Source of the DNA: Glandiceps talaboti
Lineage: Eukaryota; Hemichordata; Enteropneusta; Spengelidae
Assembly (NCBI RefSeq): GCF_964340395.1
Contig: NC_135557.1
Coordinates: 10,314,460 to 10,378,459 of the forward strand
DNA: 64,000 nucleotides
Direction of reading: 5' to 3'
The position numbers and the translations under genes were made by a program. A model generated the notes under the pieces. The model ran no database searches, was not told where the DNA came from, and saw only the letters and a list, made by a program, of their open reading frames with translations. Shown here piece after piece: positions 1-11,700 of the stretch. The first letter of the stretch is position 1. Each line of letters opens with the position of its first letter.

Positions 1-1390
1 ACTAAATCCATATCATAAATATATATGTCACTTTATCCTATTTGAAATTTGTTAATCACAAATGATCCTTATAAAGCTTTTGAGTAATGAATTTGGATGT
101 CAAAGGATAATATCACACTCCTCACTCATCTGACGTATGATTTACATGTACTACATTTGATGGTACAAGTTACGATGTAGTATTACACTAGTAGTTGAGC
201 CTTCAGTTTTCTAAGATACACACCAACTAAAAACTATTGTTGCGACATGTTGATACAACAGTGATAAAGCTATTGCATGGATGTTGGTTTAATTTGTAGT
301 CTCAGTAGGGAGGTGTCTTTGAAAACTAGTTTATTTAGAGTTCCATAAACTTCCAGTACTGTTTTGGGACTCTCAATGTTTACATTTAGCTTTGGTGTTC
401 ACAGGTTGGGTAGAACTGCATAACACTGAGGAACTGCTATCACCCACTTGTGTAATCTACCATGTTAAAATCAAGAACAATACATTTTAGTTTGTAACTA
501 TCTTAGTAAACTGAAGGTTGAATTACCAGTGTAGTATATTTTATTGGATGTTCCTGGACTTTATTAGTCTTCTGTTACTACTAGTCAGGTGAAAATTCTG
601 GATTCGGTCGGCCATTGTACGAAATATGAAGTACAAGCTGGGGATGGGACTGTGACTATGACTTGAAATTAGTGTTACCATGTCAACAAAAACTGAAACA
701 GAAAGAACTAACAACTATAGGTAATCCTCATTCTATTAGGAGGTATTTGTCTTTACACAATAAACACTAAGTTATACTATAAGTTGTGAAAAACAGGATT
801 AACCCACTCTAGGGAAGGGACTGCACGTGTAGCGTTACACACAATATGTTATTTCATGTCAACAAAAACACCTCACAAGTGACAAGTTGTTAACCCATGG
901 CACTAGAAGGGTTTGTGTTGAGTTGATAAAATATGAGTGACCTAAGGGGCCTTTGTCACTTCAAGTCGTTAGACAAGTAGTGACAACCCTTAGGTTACAA
1001 GTATTTTTCTGGCCGAATGAAGAAAACATATTTGAGAATAATATAATTATACCAGCGCCAGTAATATCAGAGAAAAATCAGGAAAAGAAATTGCAATTTT
1101 GAACATTTTGACTCAAATTTCAAAAAACAGCAGAACCAGTGTCGTAGCCATACATTGTCATGGCGTACAACAACCAGGGTATATATTCCATATTTTTTGT
1201 TCAACTTGGCTTGAGCATGTTGTAAGTTACATTTATGCAATTATACCATTCATTCATTGGATTACTGTGAGATTCTGAGTACTACAGTCAATAGATTCAA
1301 CATCTAATATATATGTGTACTCTGAAAAACAAAAAACAAACATGAAACTAAGTTGTGACTAAAATGCCTTCTTCTACATGAACACAATGC
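1..1390. other. Non-coding, nothing recognised
   Basis: AT-rich sequence with stop codons in all frames and no credible exon. One short stretch near 590-665 reads like the start of an Ig domain but runs into a stop; see findings. It could be intron of the adhesion gene that continues at 7018. Confidence 0.5.
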
Positions 1391-1391
1391 A

Positions 1392-1692
1392 CCAGTCAGA
1401 TAATTAGTAAAAATAAGTAGTTACTAAAAAATACCTTTGTGCATGTACATAAACACAATGTACCAGTTTGGTAATTAGTAAAAATAAGTAAGTTACTAAC
1501 AAATGCCTTCGTGCATGTACATAAACACAATGTACCCGTTTGGTAATTAGTAAAAATAAGTAGTTACTAAAAAATACCTTTGTGCATGTACATAAACACA
1601 ATGTACCAGTTTGGTAATTAGTAAAAATAAGTAAGTTACTAACAAATGCCTTCGTGCATGTACATAAACATAATGTACCAGTTTGGTAAATA
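1392..1692. repeat. Tandem repeat, ~72-bp unit, about 4 copies
   Basis: Successive copies share a segment that begins with TTGGTAATTAGTAAAAATAA and ends in a run of the type CATGTACATAAACACAATGT. Copies differ by a few substitutions. The open frame through it is a by-product of the repeat. Confidence 0.85.
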
Positions 1693-2068
1693 GTAAAAAT
1701 TAATCTTTAAAAACTAACTGAAGACTGTAAAATCATCAAATTGTCTAGTGGTGAAAATATCAAGGTTTGCAGTATTAATTGACATTTATTAAAGCAGTCA
1801 TGAAATCAAGTCATTATTGATTGTTGATGTCATCATGTATTAATACAACTTTACAAGGGTGCATCAGGTTCAAGGTAATCTCAGTTAAATAATGAGGTCT
1901 CATTACATCTAGTGTTGACCATCAATTTAGTTGTCAAATTATTTTACTTTGAAGACCCAATTCAAATTAGAGTTTACATTTAAGTGTGCAAATACAGATG
2001 TGAGGCAGAGTTATAGAAAAGGTTGGCTGAAAGATTTGGTGTACACTGCTATCTATAATCACTAGTTA

Positions 2069-2262
2069 CTGAATGATGTATGTTTGTCTGTCTGTATGTC
2101 TCTGTGTATGTGTGTGTGTATGTATGTGTGTGTGTGTGTGTGTAGGTAGGTATGTCTGTCTGTCTGTATGTATGTATGTATATATGTATGTATGTATGTA
2201 TGTGTGTGTCTCTGTGTGTGTATGTGCAGGTAGGTAGGTATGTATGTGTGTATGTATGTATG

Positions 2263-2293
<31 letters not shown>

Positions 2294-2436
2294 TGTGTGT
2301 ATGTACATGTAAGCGTGTATGCATGTACGTACGTATGTATGTATGTATGTATGTATGTATGTATGTATGTATGTACATGTATGCGTGTATGCATGTACAT
2401 ATGTATGTATGTATGTATGTAATGTATGTATGTATG
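2069..2436. repeat. (GTAT)n-rich microsatellite
   Basis: About 370 bp of TATG/TGTG tetranucleotide and dinucleotide repeat with minor interruptions. Frames on both strands stay open and read as YVCM or HTYI periodic peptide; these are not genes. Confidence 0.95.
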
Positions 2437-2579
2437 TTAGGCTTGTTGGTTTATGTCTAGCAGTTATTAACTAGTATATAGGTCTGTGTTGGTTGACATT
2501 TAAACAAGTGTCTGGAGGTTTTGTTAGTTATATATAAATAAAGAATACACATTATTAAATAAAACTAGACGTTATAATT

Positions 2580-2629
2580 GACAGCCCACGTACCCCTGTG
2601 GTTTGACAGCCCACGTACCCCTGTGGTTT
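2580..2629. repeat. Perfect 25-bp tandem duplication
   Basis: The 25-bp segment beginning GACAGCCCACGTACCCC occurs twice back to back without a mismatch, so the duplication is recent. Confidence 0.9.
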
Positions 2630-3045
2630 GGTGATTGTTGGTGTTTTAAACAATTAAGTGTCTCATGTATTTGATGGCAAATTCACAGTCTAATCAGGTG
2701 CTGAAGGTTTCAACTGTTGATTATAGTGATGCAGTCTAGTATTCACTTTATTTCATCTCTAAATTAAATTTATCTACGTTTGCCTGGAGGTTAGCAATTG
2801 TCAGAATTGATTTATACACTGCTGTCATAGTAGTGATGGATTGTGTCTGAATCCCAGCTACAAGGCATTACCTTTCATAAAAAGTCACAGTATTAAAGTC
2901 ATGACAGTCTGCCAGACTGGCAGCCATGCTTCAGGGTATTTCTTATGTGTAATATATAACCTAGTCCAGTGCTAGCCTACATCGAATCAGAGTCAAAGAT
3001 GATCCAATACCATGTTAGAATCTAGATTAATATTAAACCATAAAA

Positions 3046-3290
3046 CATGACAGTATGGAATCCATATTGGTAACTACAGGACATTTCATTCCCTATACTG
3101 TAGAACAGGACAGTGTGGAATCCATGCTAACTATAGGACATTTCATTTCCTATACTGTAGAACAGGATAGTATGGAATCTATGCTAACTACAGGACGTTT
3201 CATTTCATATACTGTAAATCACAGGACAGTACGGAATCTATGCTAACTAGTAAACTACAGGACGTTTCATTTCCTATACTGTAAAATAAC
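3046..3290. repeat. Tandem repeat, ~60-bp unit, 4 copies
   Basis: Copies carry the elements GACAGTATGGAATCCAT, CTACAGGACATTTCATT and TATACTGTA in order. The short open frame across it only reflects repeat periodicity. Confidence 0.85.
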
Positions 3291-3404
3291 AGGCCTATGA
3301 TGCTATTAGTACATACTATTAGGTATTTCAGTCACCGTATAGAAAAGTTCTATTCACCATTATATCATAGAAACTGCTAAACGAGTCAACATGCTACATC
3401 CTAA

Positions 3405-3434
3405 CAACACAACACAACACAACACAACACAACA
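3405..3434. repeat. (AACAC)n microsatellite
   Basis: Six pentanucleotide units in uninterrupted sequence. Confidence 0.9.
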
Positions 3435-3439
3435 TTAAA

Positions 3440-4560
3440 TTTTTCATCATGAAAGCTTAGGTTGAAAGTTTTAAGTTTAATATTTTCATTTCGTCTGTGT
3501 CACCAGAAACACTGCTTTTTATCGTATTTGACTTTAATTATTAAGTGTGAGTCCGTCCGCACTGAACAACATATATACAATGCACTTCACCAATTAAATG
3601 ACCTGATATTGAAAATAATCAATAAAAGTAGCCCTTTTCAGAAGGTTAATTGTTGCAATACTTTAAAGACATGCACCAATTAATAGATCACAAAGATGGA
3701 CTCACTCATGTAGAACCACTTCAAGAATAAGGACAGAATGCACGCTATTACAGGAGAAATGGAGATACCTTGGTGTTTCACTTATGACACAGAATGTTTT
3801 TGTAGTTACACACAGAGAGAGATTACTTCAAATGCAAAAGAGACAATTACAGAGGTGCTGCACATAGTGGGGATGCAGAAGTATAGACAAGTTAGCATGT
3901 TGATTTATCAGTTCGAAAATAATCTAATGAAGCCATTGACATTATCAAGTCCATGTGTAATGTTTTCATAGAAGCCTGTTTTTACTACACTTTGAAAGAA
4001 TAACAATTATCACTTTTCAATGTGATTAGCTAAAGGATCATACTGATTTGAACTGTCTCTATCTTTCTGTTAAGATCAACTCCAATGAGTGAAACACCAA
4101 GGCCACTTCATTTCTCCTGTACTTATAATAGTACAGCATGATAGAGGCCATGTGGCACTGAAGGAATTGAGTGGAGTACAATCACTTCCACATCTATAAC
4201 TAAAGGCCATTTCCTAGACAGGAAATAAAACCGATAATGGATATTGTACTCTTAGTATTATTTATTCATGACAATACCTTGGATTTGAAAGGCTGTGATT
4301 TGATTTCTTTTTTTCGATCTCACTATTTGGTAAAAGAGACCCTAATGCTATTATCGTACCATCTAAAGAGCATTAGCAGTGGTCAATTTTTTCACCATTT
4401 CATGAATGGCTTGTCTTATATGATGAATTATTACTCGTGCGGATTGTTGGGTTTTGTACAGCGTGGCCATATGTTCAAGTATTACAACAGTCACGAGTGA
4501 CTTTCATATTTAGTAATTGGAACGTAAAATTTTCATGAGTTCCCCCCCCCCTTGCATACC
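3440..4560. other. Non-coding, nothing recognised
   Basis: Three open frames of 73-87 codons occur here (near 3462, 3738 and 4237) but none resembles a domain, has plausible splice context or shows codon regularity. I regard them as chance open frames. Confidence 0.4.
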
Positions 4561-4587
4561 TAGCCTGTTTACTGTACTGTTGTGTTA

Positions 4588-4633
4588 GAGAGAGGGAGGG
4601 AGGGAGGGAGGGAGGGAGAGAGAAAGAGAGTCT

Positions 4634-4719
<86 letters not shown>
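4588..4719. repeat. (GGGA)n then (GA)n microsatellite
   Basis: A short GGGA block passes into about 90 bp of nearly pure GA repeat. The minus-strand SLSLSL frame is repeat-derived. Confidence 0.95.
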
Positions 4720-4723
<4 letters not shown>

Positions 4724-5139
4724 AGAAAACACACATAGCTTCTTGAGAGTCTGCCTGTTTTAGATTAAGATATCAGAGGAGTGCAAAGCACTGCCAGGAT
4801 TTGTGTTCCAGCAGTCGAACTGTACACATGTAAAGTTTCATTTTATAAGACTTAGTGTATGTATACAGAATAAACACAGAGTTCAAGTATGTCATATTTG
4901 ATTATTAGAATCCAATATGACTAAATTAAATTAAACCTATTGAAAAAAAATGATATATCTAGGATACACAAAAAATGATAATCAAAATACTTAAGTTAAT
5001 AAACTGAACCATAATATTAATTGCCAACAGGGTCAAATAAATTATGTTGCTCCCAACTTGTAGTTTTTTTGCTTACAAATACTTCCCTGGTCGAGAAAGG
5101 ATATAAGAGCAGTGTGTGTTCTCCAAGAATATTTTTATA

Positions 5140-5800
5140 CAAGGGCTTCGAGACCAGTAATTAACACTTTCAGCATTTGTAGCGATTGAGTTAATTAAGA
5201 CCAGGAAGAGTGAATTATGGATCTGATGACCATTTCTGATACCATTTTGCAGAAAATGAAGTAGTCTGGACTGTGATTCGTTCTATTTGATCATGAGCAA
5301 GCCCTCGCATAATTGAGTTATAGTCGAGCCCCTATACAATGGCTTTATGATTTACACCGATTAGGGACCTCGGGGAAATTACAGGAGGACTTGGCACCCT
5401 TGATAGCTGAAGAACTCTGATGAGTCAATAAACATGTTAAGCATTCAGTAAGATGTTTTCACACCTTGTTACTTTGCTTAGGAAGAACTTGGAAGCATCA
5501 AAACGCTACTTCAATAAGTTCACAGTAATTGTTTTCCTAAAGAACGTTCTACTTTAACAAGAACGCTCAGAGACTAGCCGCCTCCAAAATTTCAAGTTAG
5601 AAACCTGGACGGGAGAATCTGGGGTCTGGTGGCTGTTTTGACAGCATTTCAGTAGAAAATGGAGTAATTTGATAGAGGCCGGATTTACCATCTATCAAGA
5701 GGGCACCCGATATTACAAGAGGGCTTGGTACGACATGTTACCTTGTTCAACGAACACTGAAGCAGTCAATATGCAAAACAAGTATCAAGTTACATGTCTG
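5140..5800. repeat. Diverged duplicated non-coding block
   Basis: Two related segments, about 5215-5480 and 5600-5775, share the order CATTTYAGYAGAAAATG-like, GGRGGACTTGGYACS-like and ACTGAAGCAKTCA-like elements. The similarity is weak to moderate and could be two copies of an old interspersed repeat. Confidence 0.45.
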
Positions 5801-6211
5801 CAATTTGACCTTTGACTTTTTAACGAACTCCCTGACATCATGCTGTCTGTCAAAATTCACCAAAAAAAAAGTACTACAGTGTATAATAAATGTGTTTTAC
5901 AGTCATCAGTTCCATGTATTTAATGATTAAATGCACTCCTAGATGAAATATATAGTCAACTTTGTATGGATTTACATACCTTGTACCACACCTCATTTGA
6001 TGAAATCTGGTGAGCTTATAGGTAGATTTGACCTGTGTAATGTCTGACAGAAATACAGATTGGTTTTGGTTTCCAACACATCAACCATGTGTTCCATTAT
6101 TATGTCAAACAAAATCAATCACAAGTTATTTTAGACCTCAAGATTTGTTATGTAGTACATAGTGACTGATGAATTCACTTATAGTTCACATATGTAAATT
6201 ATCCAATGATG

Positions 6212-6339
6212 CAATTTATCTAGACTGTAAGATACGTTGTGATGTTTCACCCTCACCAGCCTCCTCTCACCCTCTGGTAGGGGTTGGCCGATGTGTGAGG
6301 GCGCCCCGTCATGGTGTACCTTACAGACTACAATTTATC
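6212..6339. mobile_element. MITE copy 1 (TIR TAGACTGTAAG), 9-bp target duplication
   Basis: Element 6221-6330, 110 bp, begins TAGACTGTAAGATACG and ends CTTACAGACTA. It is flanked by a perfect 9-bp direct repeat CAATTTATC (6212-6220 and 6331-6339). Nine-base duplications are typical of Mutator-like elements; no transposase is encoded, so this is a non-autonomous element. Confidence 0.85.
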
Positions 6340-6649
6340 ATACGTATCAAAAAATGTTCAGGAAATCCCAACTATGCAATTAACTGTTTTAACAATGTCA
6401 GACGATAGTTGTAATGTTATAGAAAGTGTGCACTGACATTAAAATCAGTTTAAAATAGTTTAAGTAAGTTTATTATGCAAGTATTATCACTTGAAATGAG
6501 TAAAAATCTTATAAACTCAGCTTGTGCCACCGTAAGTTAGTATAATATGTCATTTGTGAGATGGCATCATGTATGGAATTATTATAAAACCACATGAGAC
6601 ATACAAAAAAGAAAAGAGCAAAGAGAAAAACAAAACAACACACAAACGC

Positions 6650-6900
6650 CAACATCGTAAAAACCCACAGACTTCTTTACGACGCCGTCTGAAATATACC
6701 TGCCATGAGGGTTCTTCATATTTCATTGCTGTAGCAGAAATGTGTGCTCTGTAAGGTACGCCGTGATGGGGCGCCCTCACACATCGGTTAATCCCTACCT
6801 ACTGTGTGAGAGGAGGCCGGTGAGGGTGAAACGTCACGATGTATCTTACAGTCTACAGAAATGTGTGTTCTGGCTGACAAGAATAACAAACATTGCAGCA
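6650..6900. mobile_element. Older interspersed repeat hosting MITE copy 2
   Basis: The host repeat (6670-6735, then 6866-6885) carries ACGRCGCCGTC and a final CTGGCTKRCAAGAAT segment, shared with copies near 21650-21735 and 47610-47712. A MITE of the TAGACTGTAAG family (6745-6855) is inserted in reverse orientation relative to copy 1 and flanked by direct repeats CAGAAATGTG at 6735-6744 and 6856-6865. Confidence 0.7.
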
Positions 6901-7017
6901 AATAAATATGCATACTATGCGTTTATATTATCATACAATTGTTTTTACCTCGAGGATCGTGTGCAGGTCTATCCTATCATGTGGACCGGTACTAAAACCT
7001 GTTCTTTCCTATTTCAG

Positions 7018-7170
7018 AACTTCCTACATTTATACAAGTACCTGAAAATACCAGCAATGTTGAACGCAACTCAGCTCAGTTCCGTTGTGATGCTATCGGT
7101 ATGCCTGATCCAAATTTAAAATGGAAATTTGGCGGCGAAGAAATTACAGCAAGTGAAAAATACTCAATAA
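7018..7170 (+). CDS. Adhesion gene exon a: first half of Ig domain A
   Basis: Acceptor TATTTCAG, donor ATAAGTAAGT read as A|GTAAG. Phase 1 in, phase 1 out. It encodes LPTFIQVPENTSNVE, then the first Ig cysteine (QFRC) and the core tryptophan (LKWKF). Polypyrimidine tract upstream is good. Confidence 0.85.
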
Positions 7171-8678
7171 GTAAGTTTACATTCTATCTTTCTGTGATGC
7201 TTTATAGAAATGGTGTTAATCTGTTGTTTGAGGGCGCTGTTCACTAAAATGAGATCCATGATCACTGTGGACATTACTTCATTTGGGTATATCTTGTTAC
7301 AGTTTAGTTTCTGTGGTAAGGATTGTATTTTACCATTGTTTGTTTTAACTGTCTGTTACACATTGTCATTGTGTTTCAGTGCTGCAATAAAACTCTATAT
7401 TTATAAATTCTGTAATATCTACATAACTTTCTATATTCCTATAGATGTGGATAGTAATACTGTTTGTAACCCAGCTGCAATAAAATTCTATTTTATATAA
7501 ATGTTGTAACATCTGCATAACTTTATATTTTCCTTATAGCTACAGATAGCACTGTGTTAACCATACTTAATCTGGATAAAGATGACCAAGGAACATACAC
7601 TTGCCTAGCTGAGAATCCTATCGCTGACATAGAAGCATCAGCTTTCCTATTGGTCCATACTTTTCCTAAAGTTGGCCCATCTCAGAACAAAACTGCGGAA
7701 GAAGGCACTGATGTGTTTTTTGGCTGCACAGTTATTGATGGTAGTCCAACACCTGAACTGAAGTGGAAATGGAACAACGAAGAACTTTATTATGGTTCAC
7801 AGGTAAAAAAGTAACAAAATATTTCAAAACACTGTAGATGAAAAAGTAAATAGTTGAAAGAGTATTAACTTAGAGGTGCACATTGTCAAGTTATTATTCC
7901 TCAATATGTTTTTTCTCTCAGTCAAGAAAAATATGAGTGACATAGGGGGTGCATTGTAAGTTAACTATCAGTGACATAAGGGGTGCATTGTAAGTAAACT
8001 ATGAGTGACATAAGGGGTGCATTGTAAGTAAACTATGAGTGACATAAGGGGTGCATTGTAAGTAAACTATGAGTGACATAAGGGGTGCATTGTAAGTAAA
8101 CTATCAGTGACATAAGGGGTACATTGTAAGTAAACTATGAGTGACATAAGGGGTGCATTGTAAGTAAACTATGAGTGACATAAGGGGTGCATTGTAAGTA
8201 AACTATGAGTGACATAAGGGGTGCATTGTAAGTAAACTATGAGTGACATAAGGGGTGCATTGTAAGTAAACTATGAGTGACATAAGGGGTGCATTGTAAG
8301 TAAACTATGAGTGACATAAGGGGTGCATTGTAAGTAAACTATCAGTGACATAAGGGGTGCATTGTAAGTAAACTATCAGTGACATAAGGGGTGCATTGTA
8401 AGTAAACTATCAGTGACATAAGGGGTGCATTGTAAGTAAATTATGAGTGACATAAGGGGTGCATTGTAAGTAAACTATGAGTGACATAAGGGGTGCATTG
8501 TAAGTAAACTATGAGTGACATAAGGGGTGCATTGTACAAAATGTAAGTAGGCCTATAGAATCTTTATGTCACAAGATTTTTCGCATAACAAAAGTGAGAG
8601 GTTATGTAGTGTTTTATAAATGAAGTGTCTGTCTGTCTTTATGTATGTATATATATATATATATATGTATGTATGTAC

Positions 8679-8709
<31 letters not shown>

Positions 8710-11700
8710 TGTATGTATGCATGCATGTATGTATGTGCAGATGTGTGTGTGAATGTGAACCACAATAAATATAGTAAGTTGAACATGTTAGTAAGATTTT
8801 TGTTGAGCCAGACAAATTATTGTATCAAATCAACTGACTTCCATTGTATTTAAACAAATGTAATTAATCTGCAGTGGTACAGCAACACTAGCAATACCAA
8901 CTTACCTCAACAACTGATCTGGGGTGTGAACCTGTAGCTATACAAGAGTTCTAGATTTATGACATTTCCTAGAACTCTGAGTCTATAAACTAATTGATTT
9001 GACAGTCATCTAATCCATAAATGGAAGTTATTGAAGTTGATTGCATGTTGTTATACTCATTGTTGAAAAAATAATACTGGCAATACCAACTTACCTCAAA
9101 AACTGATCTGAGGGCTTCGTCTTGTAAGTGTTCCCCATTTATGATATTGCCTTCTCTAAGCTTGTTGTCTCCTGTTGTTTTAACAGCCATCCAATCCCCG
9201 AATGGAGATTGATGAACGAGATGGTGTATTGTTATTATACATTACTGGAGTGACAAGTGATGAGGTTGGTATCTACACTTGTGAGGCAACCAACTATGCT
9301 GGCAGAGATTCTAAGGATTACTATCTCAATGTAGAACGTAAGTATTCTAAGACATTTAGAGGAAAAAGTCCAGTCAGACTTATTTCTGTCTTTAGTACCC
9401 TTGTATTGATTACTGCTATCAACTTAATGGAAAACTCCAGTCAGACTTATTTCTGTCTCTAGTACTCTTGTATTGATTACTGCTATCAACTTAAAGGAAA
9501 ACTCCAGTCAGACTTATTTCTACCTTTAGTACACTTGTATTGATTACTGCTATCAACTTAAAGGAAAAGTCCAGTCAGACATATTTCTACTTTTAGTACA
9601 CTTGTATTCATTACTGCTATCAACTTAAAAGAAAAGTCCAGTCAGACTTATTTCTACCTTTAGTACACTTGTATTGATTACTGATATCAACTTAAAAGAA
9701 AAGTCAAGTCAGACTTATTTCTACCTTTAGTACACTTGTATTGATTACTGCTATCAACTTAAAGGAAAAGTCAAGTCAGACTTATTTCTGCCTTTAGTAC
9801 ACTTGTATTGATTACTGCTATCAACTTAAAGGAAAAGTCCAGTCAGACTTATTTCTGTCTTTAGTACACATGTATTGATTACTGCTATCAACTTAAAGGA
9901 AAAGTCAAGTCAGACTTATTTCTGCCTTTAGTACACTTGTATTGATTACTGCTATCAATTTAAAGGAAAAAGTCCAGTCAGACTTATTTCTACCTTTAGT
10001 AGTGTTTATCATTACTATTAACTTTCATATGATTTGGATGATAAAATAGCACCTCTTTAACTTATTCAACTTTGAAATCTTGTAAAAAAATCCTACTGAA
10101 CTTGACTATGTGTTCAGCAATTTTGGAGATTTCCTGCAAAGGTTTATAGGAAAACTTCAGGTGATGACATCACTTTAATCTATTGGTCTTGACATTCTTT
10201 GGTCAATGAAATAGTATTTTCCTTATTTGCAGATGCACCATACATCTATACCACACTTACTCCATCTACAGTCCGTTCATGGATTCATTACTTACAAATC
10301 CTTCCCTTTGCTGTATATTTTATCATCAAATTTTACTTTTTTCCCTATTTCGGATGCACCATACGTTGATACTGCACCGACTCCATCCACAGTCCGCATA
10401 CATCAATACTTCACTGATCCCATCTACAGTTCATTCATGGATTCGTTCCATTTGTTATATTTCTGAACTAAGTTTACTTTTTACCCAATTTCTGATGCCC
10501 CATACGTTGATACTGCACCGACTCCATCCACAGTCCGCATACATCAATACTTCACTGATCCCATCTACAGTTCATTCATGGATTCGTTCCATTTGCTATA
10601 TTTCTGAACTAAGTTTACTTTTTTACCCAAATTCTGATGCCCCATACGTTGATACTGCACCGACTCCATCCACAGTCCGCATACATCAATACTTCACTGA
10701 TCCCATCTACAGTTCATTCATGGATTCGTTCCATTTGCTATATTTCTGAACTAAGTTTTACTTTTTTCCCAATTTCAGATGCCCCATACATTGATACCAC
10801 ACTGACCCCATCCACAGTCCGTTCATGGATTGGTAACACAGTAGATCTTCACTGTGTTGTAATTGGTTTTCCACAACCCACTATAGAATGGGAACACTAT
10901 GGTAAAACTCTGACCAACGCAACATTTAGAGAAATAGGTTTTAATACCTACAGAAGTACAATAACAGTAAGTATACACACTGCATTGTGTCCTTTGATGT
11001 CCAAACTAAATTGATACACTACTGACTGCCTAATACTGTATTCCAAGAAATTAGTTTATATACATTCTCTACAGAAGCACAATAGCAGCAAATACACAGA
11101 CTCGGCATGCCCTGTATTGCCCTAGCTAAATTAATACACCACTGATGTCTAGTAGTAGTACATGTATATATAATATTCGTGTTATCATAAAGACAAAGGA
11201 TTACACAGTTTCGCCACTAGGGGTGCTATTTAACCTCAGATTTGTGCCAGAATCATTCTGTACCCATAGCATTCCTTGAAAATCACCCTTTCCCAAAGTT
11301 ACATGGCAAGTTTTGATATGTAAAAACTAAAATTCTTGTTGGCAACACCATAACTAATGCAACAGAATCACAGTAGCAGTAAGTATGTATACTGCAGTGT
11401 ACAGTGTTTGTTGCCACTGGCACAGGCAATATGCATTGTGATAATTACACCATATTCTAGTTATCATAAAAAACAAAAGATTGTATACTTTGGCCATTGG
11501 GGGCGCTATTGACAGCAGATTTTGGTTTGACATGTAGTAGGCCAAAATTACACATCAACAATCAACATTAGCATATAAGAAATCAGTTCCAAACCAAACA
11601 AAATGATAGATGTCATGCTGGATATGTTTATTATCACGTTGCAGTTACTAATTTATAATAATATTTAGAATAAATTAATAAAGATTTATAAATATAATGT

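Noticed and set aside
2049-2460. Open frames in tetranucleotide repeats (also 8553-8853, 28388-28794, 49696-49911, 50393-50807)
   Set aside because: Translated microsatellites, open in several frames at once.
4475-4732. Ser-Leu repeat frame on the minus strand
   Set aside because: Translation of the GA microsatellite.
10227-10749. Coding frames across the exon d partial copies
   Set aside because: The frame stays open because of duplicated exon edges, but the copies lack the rest of the Ig domain and three of four lack an acceptor AG.
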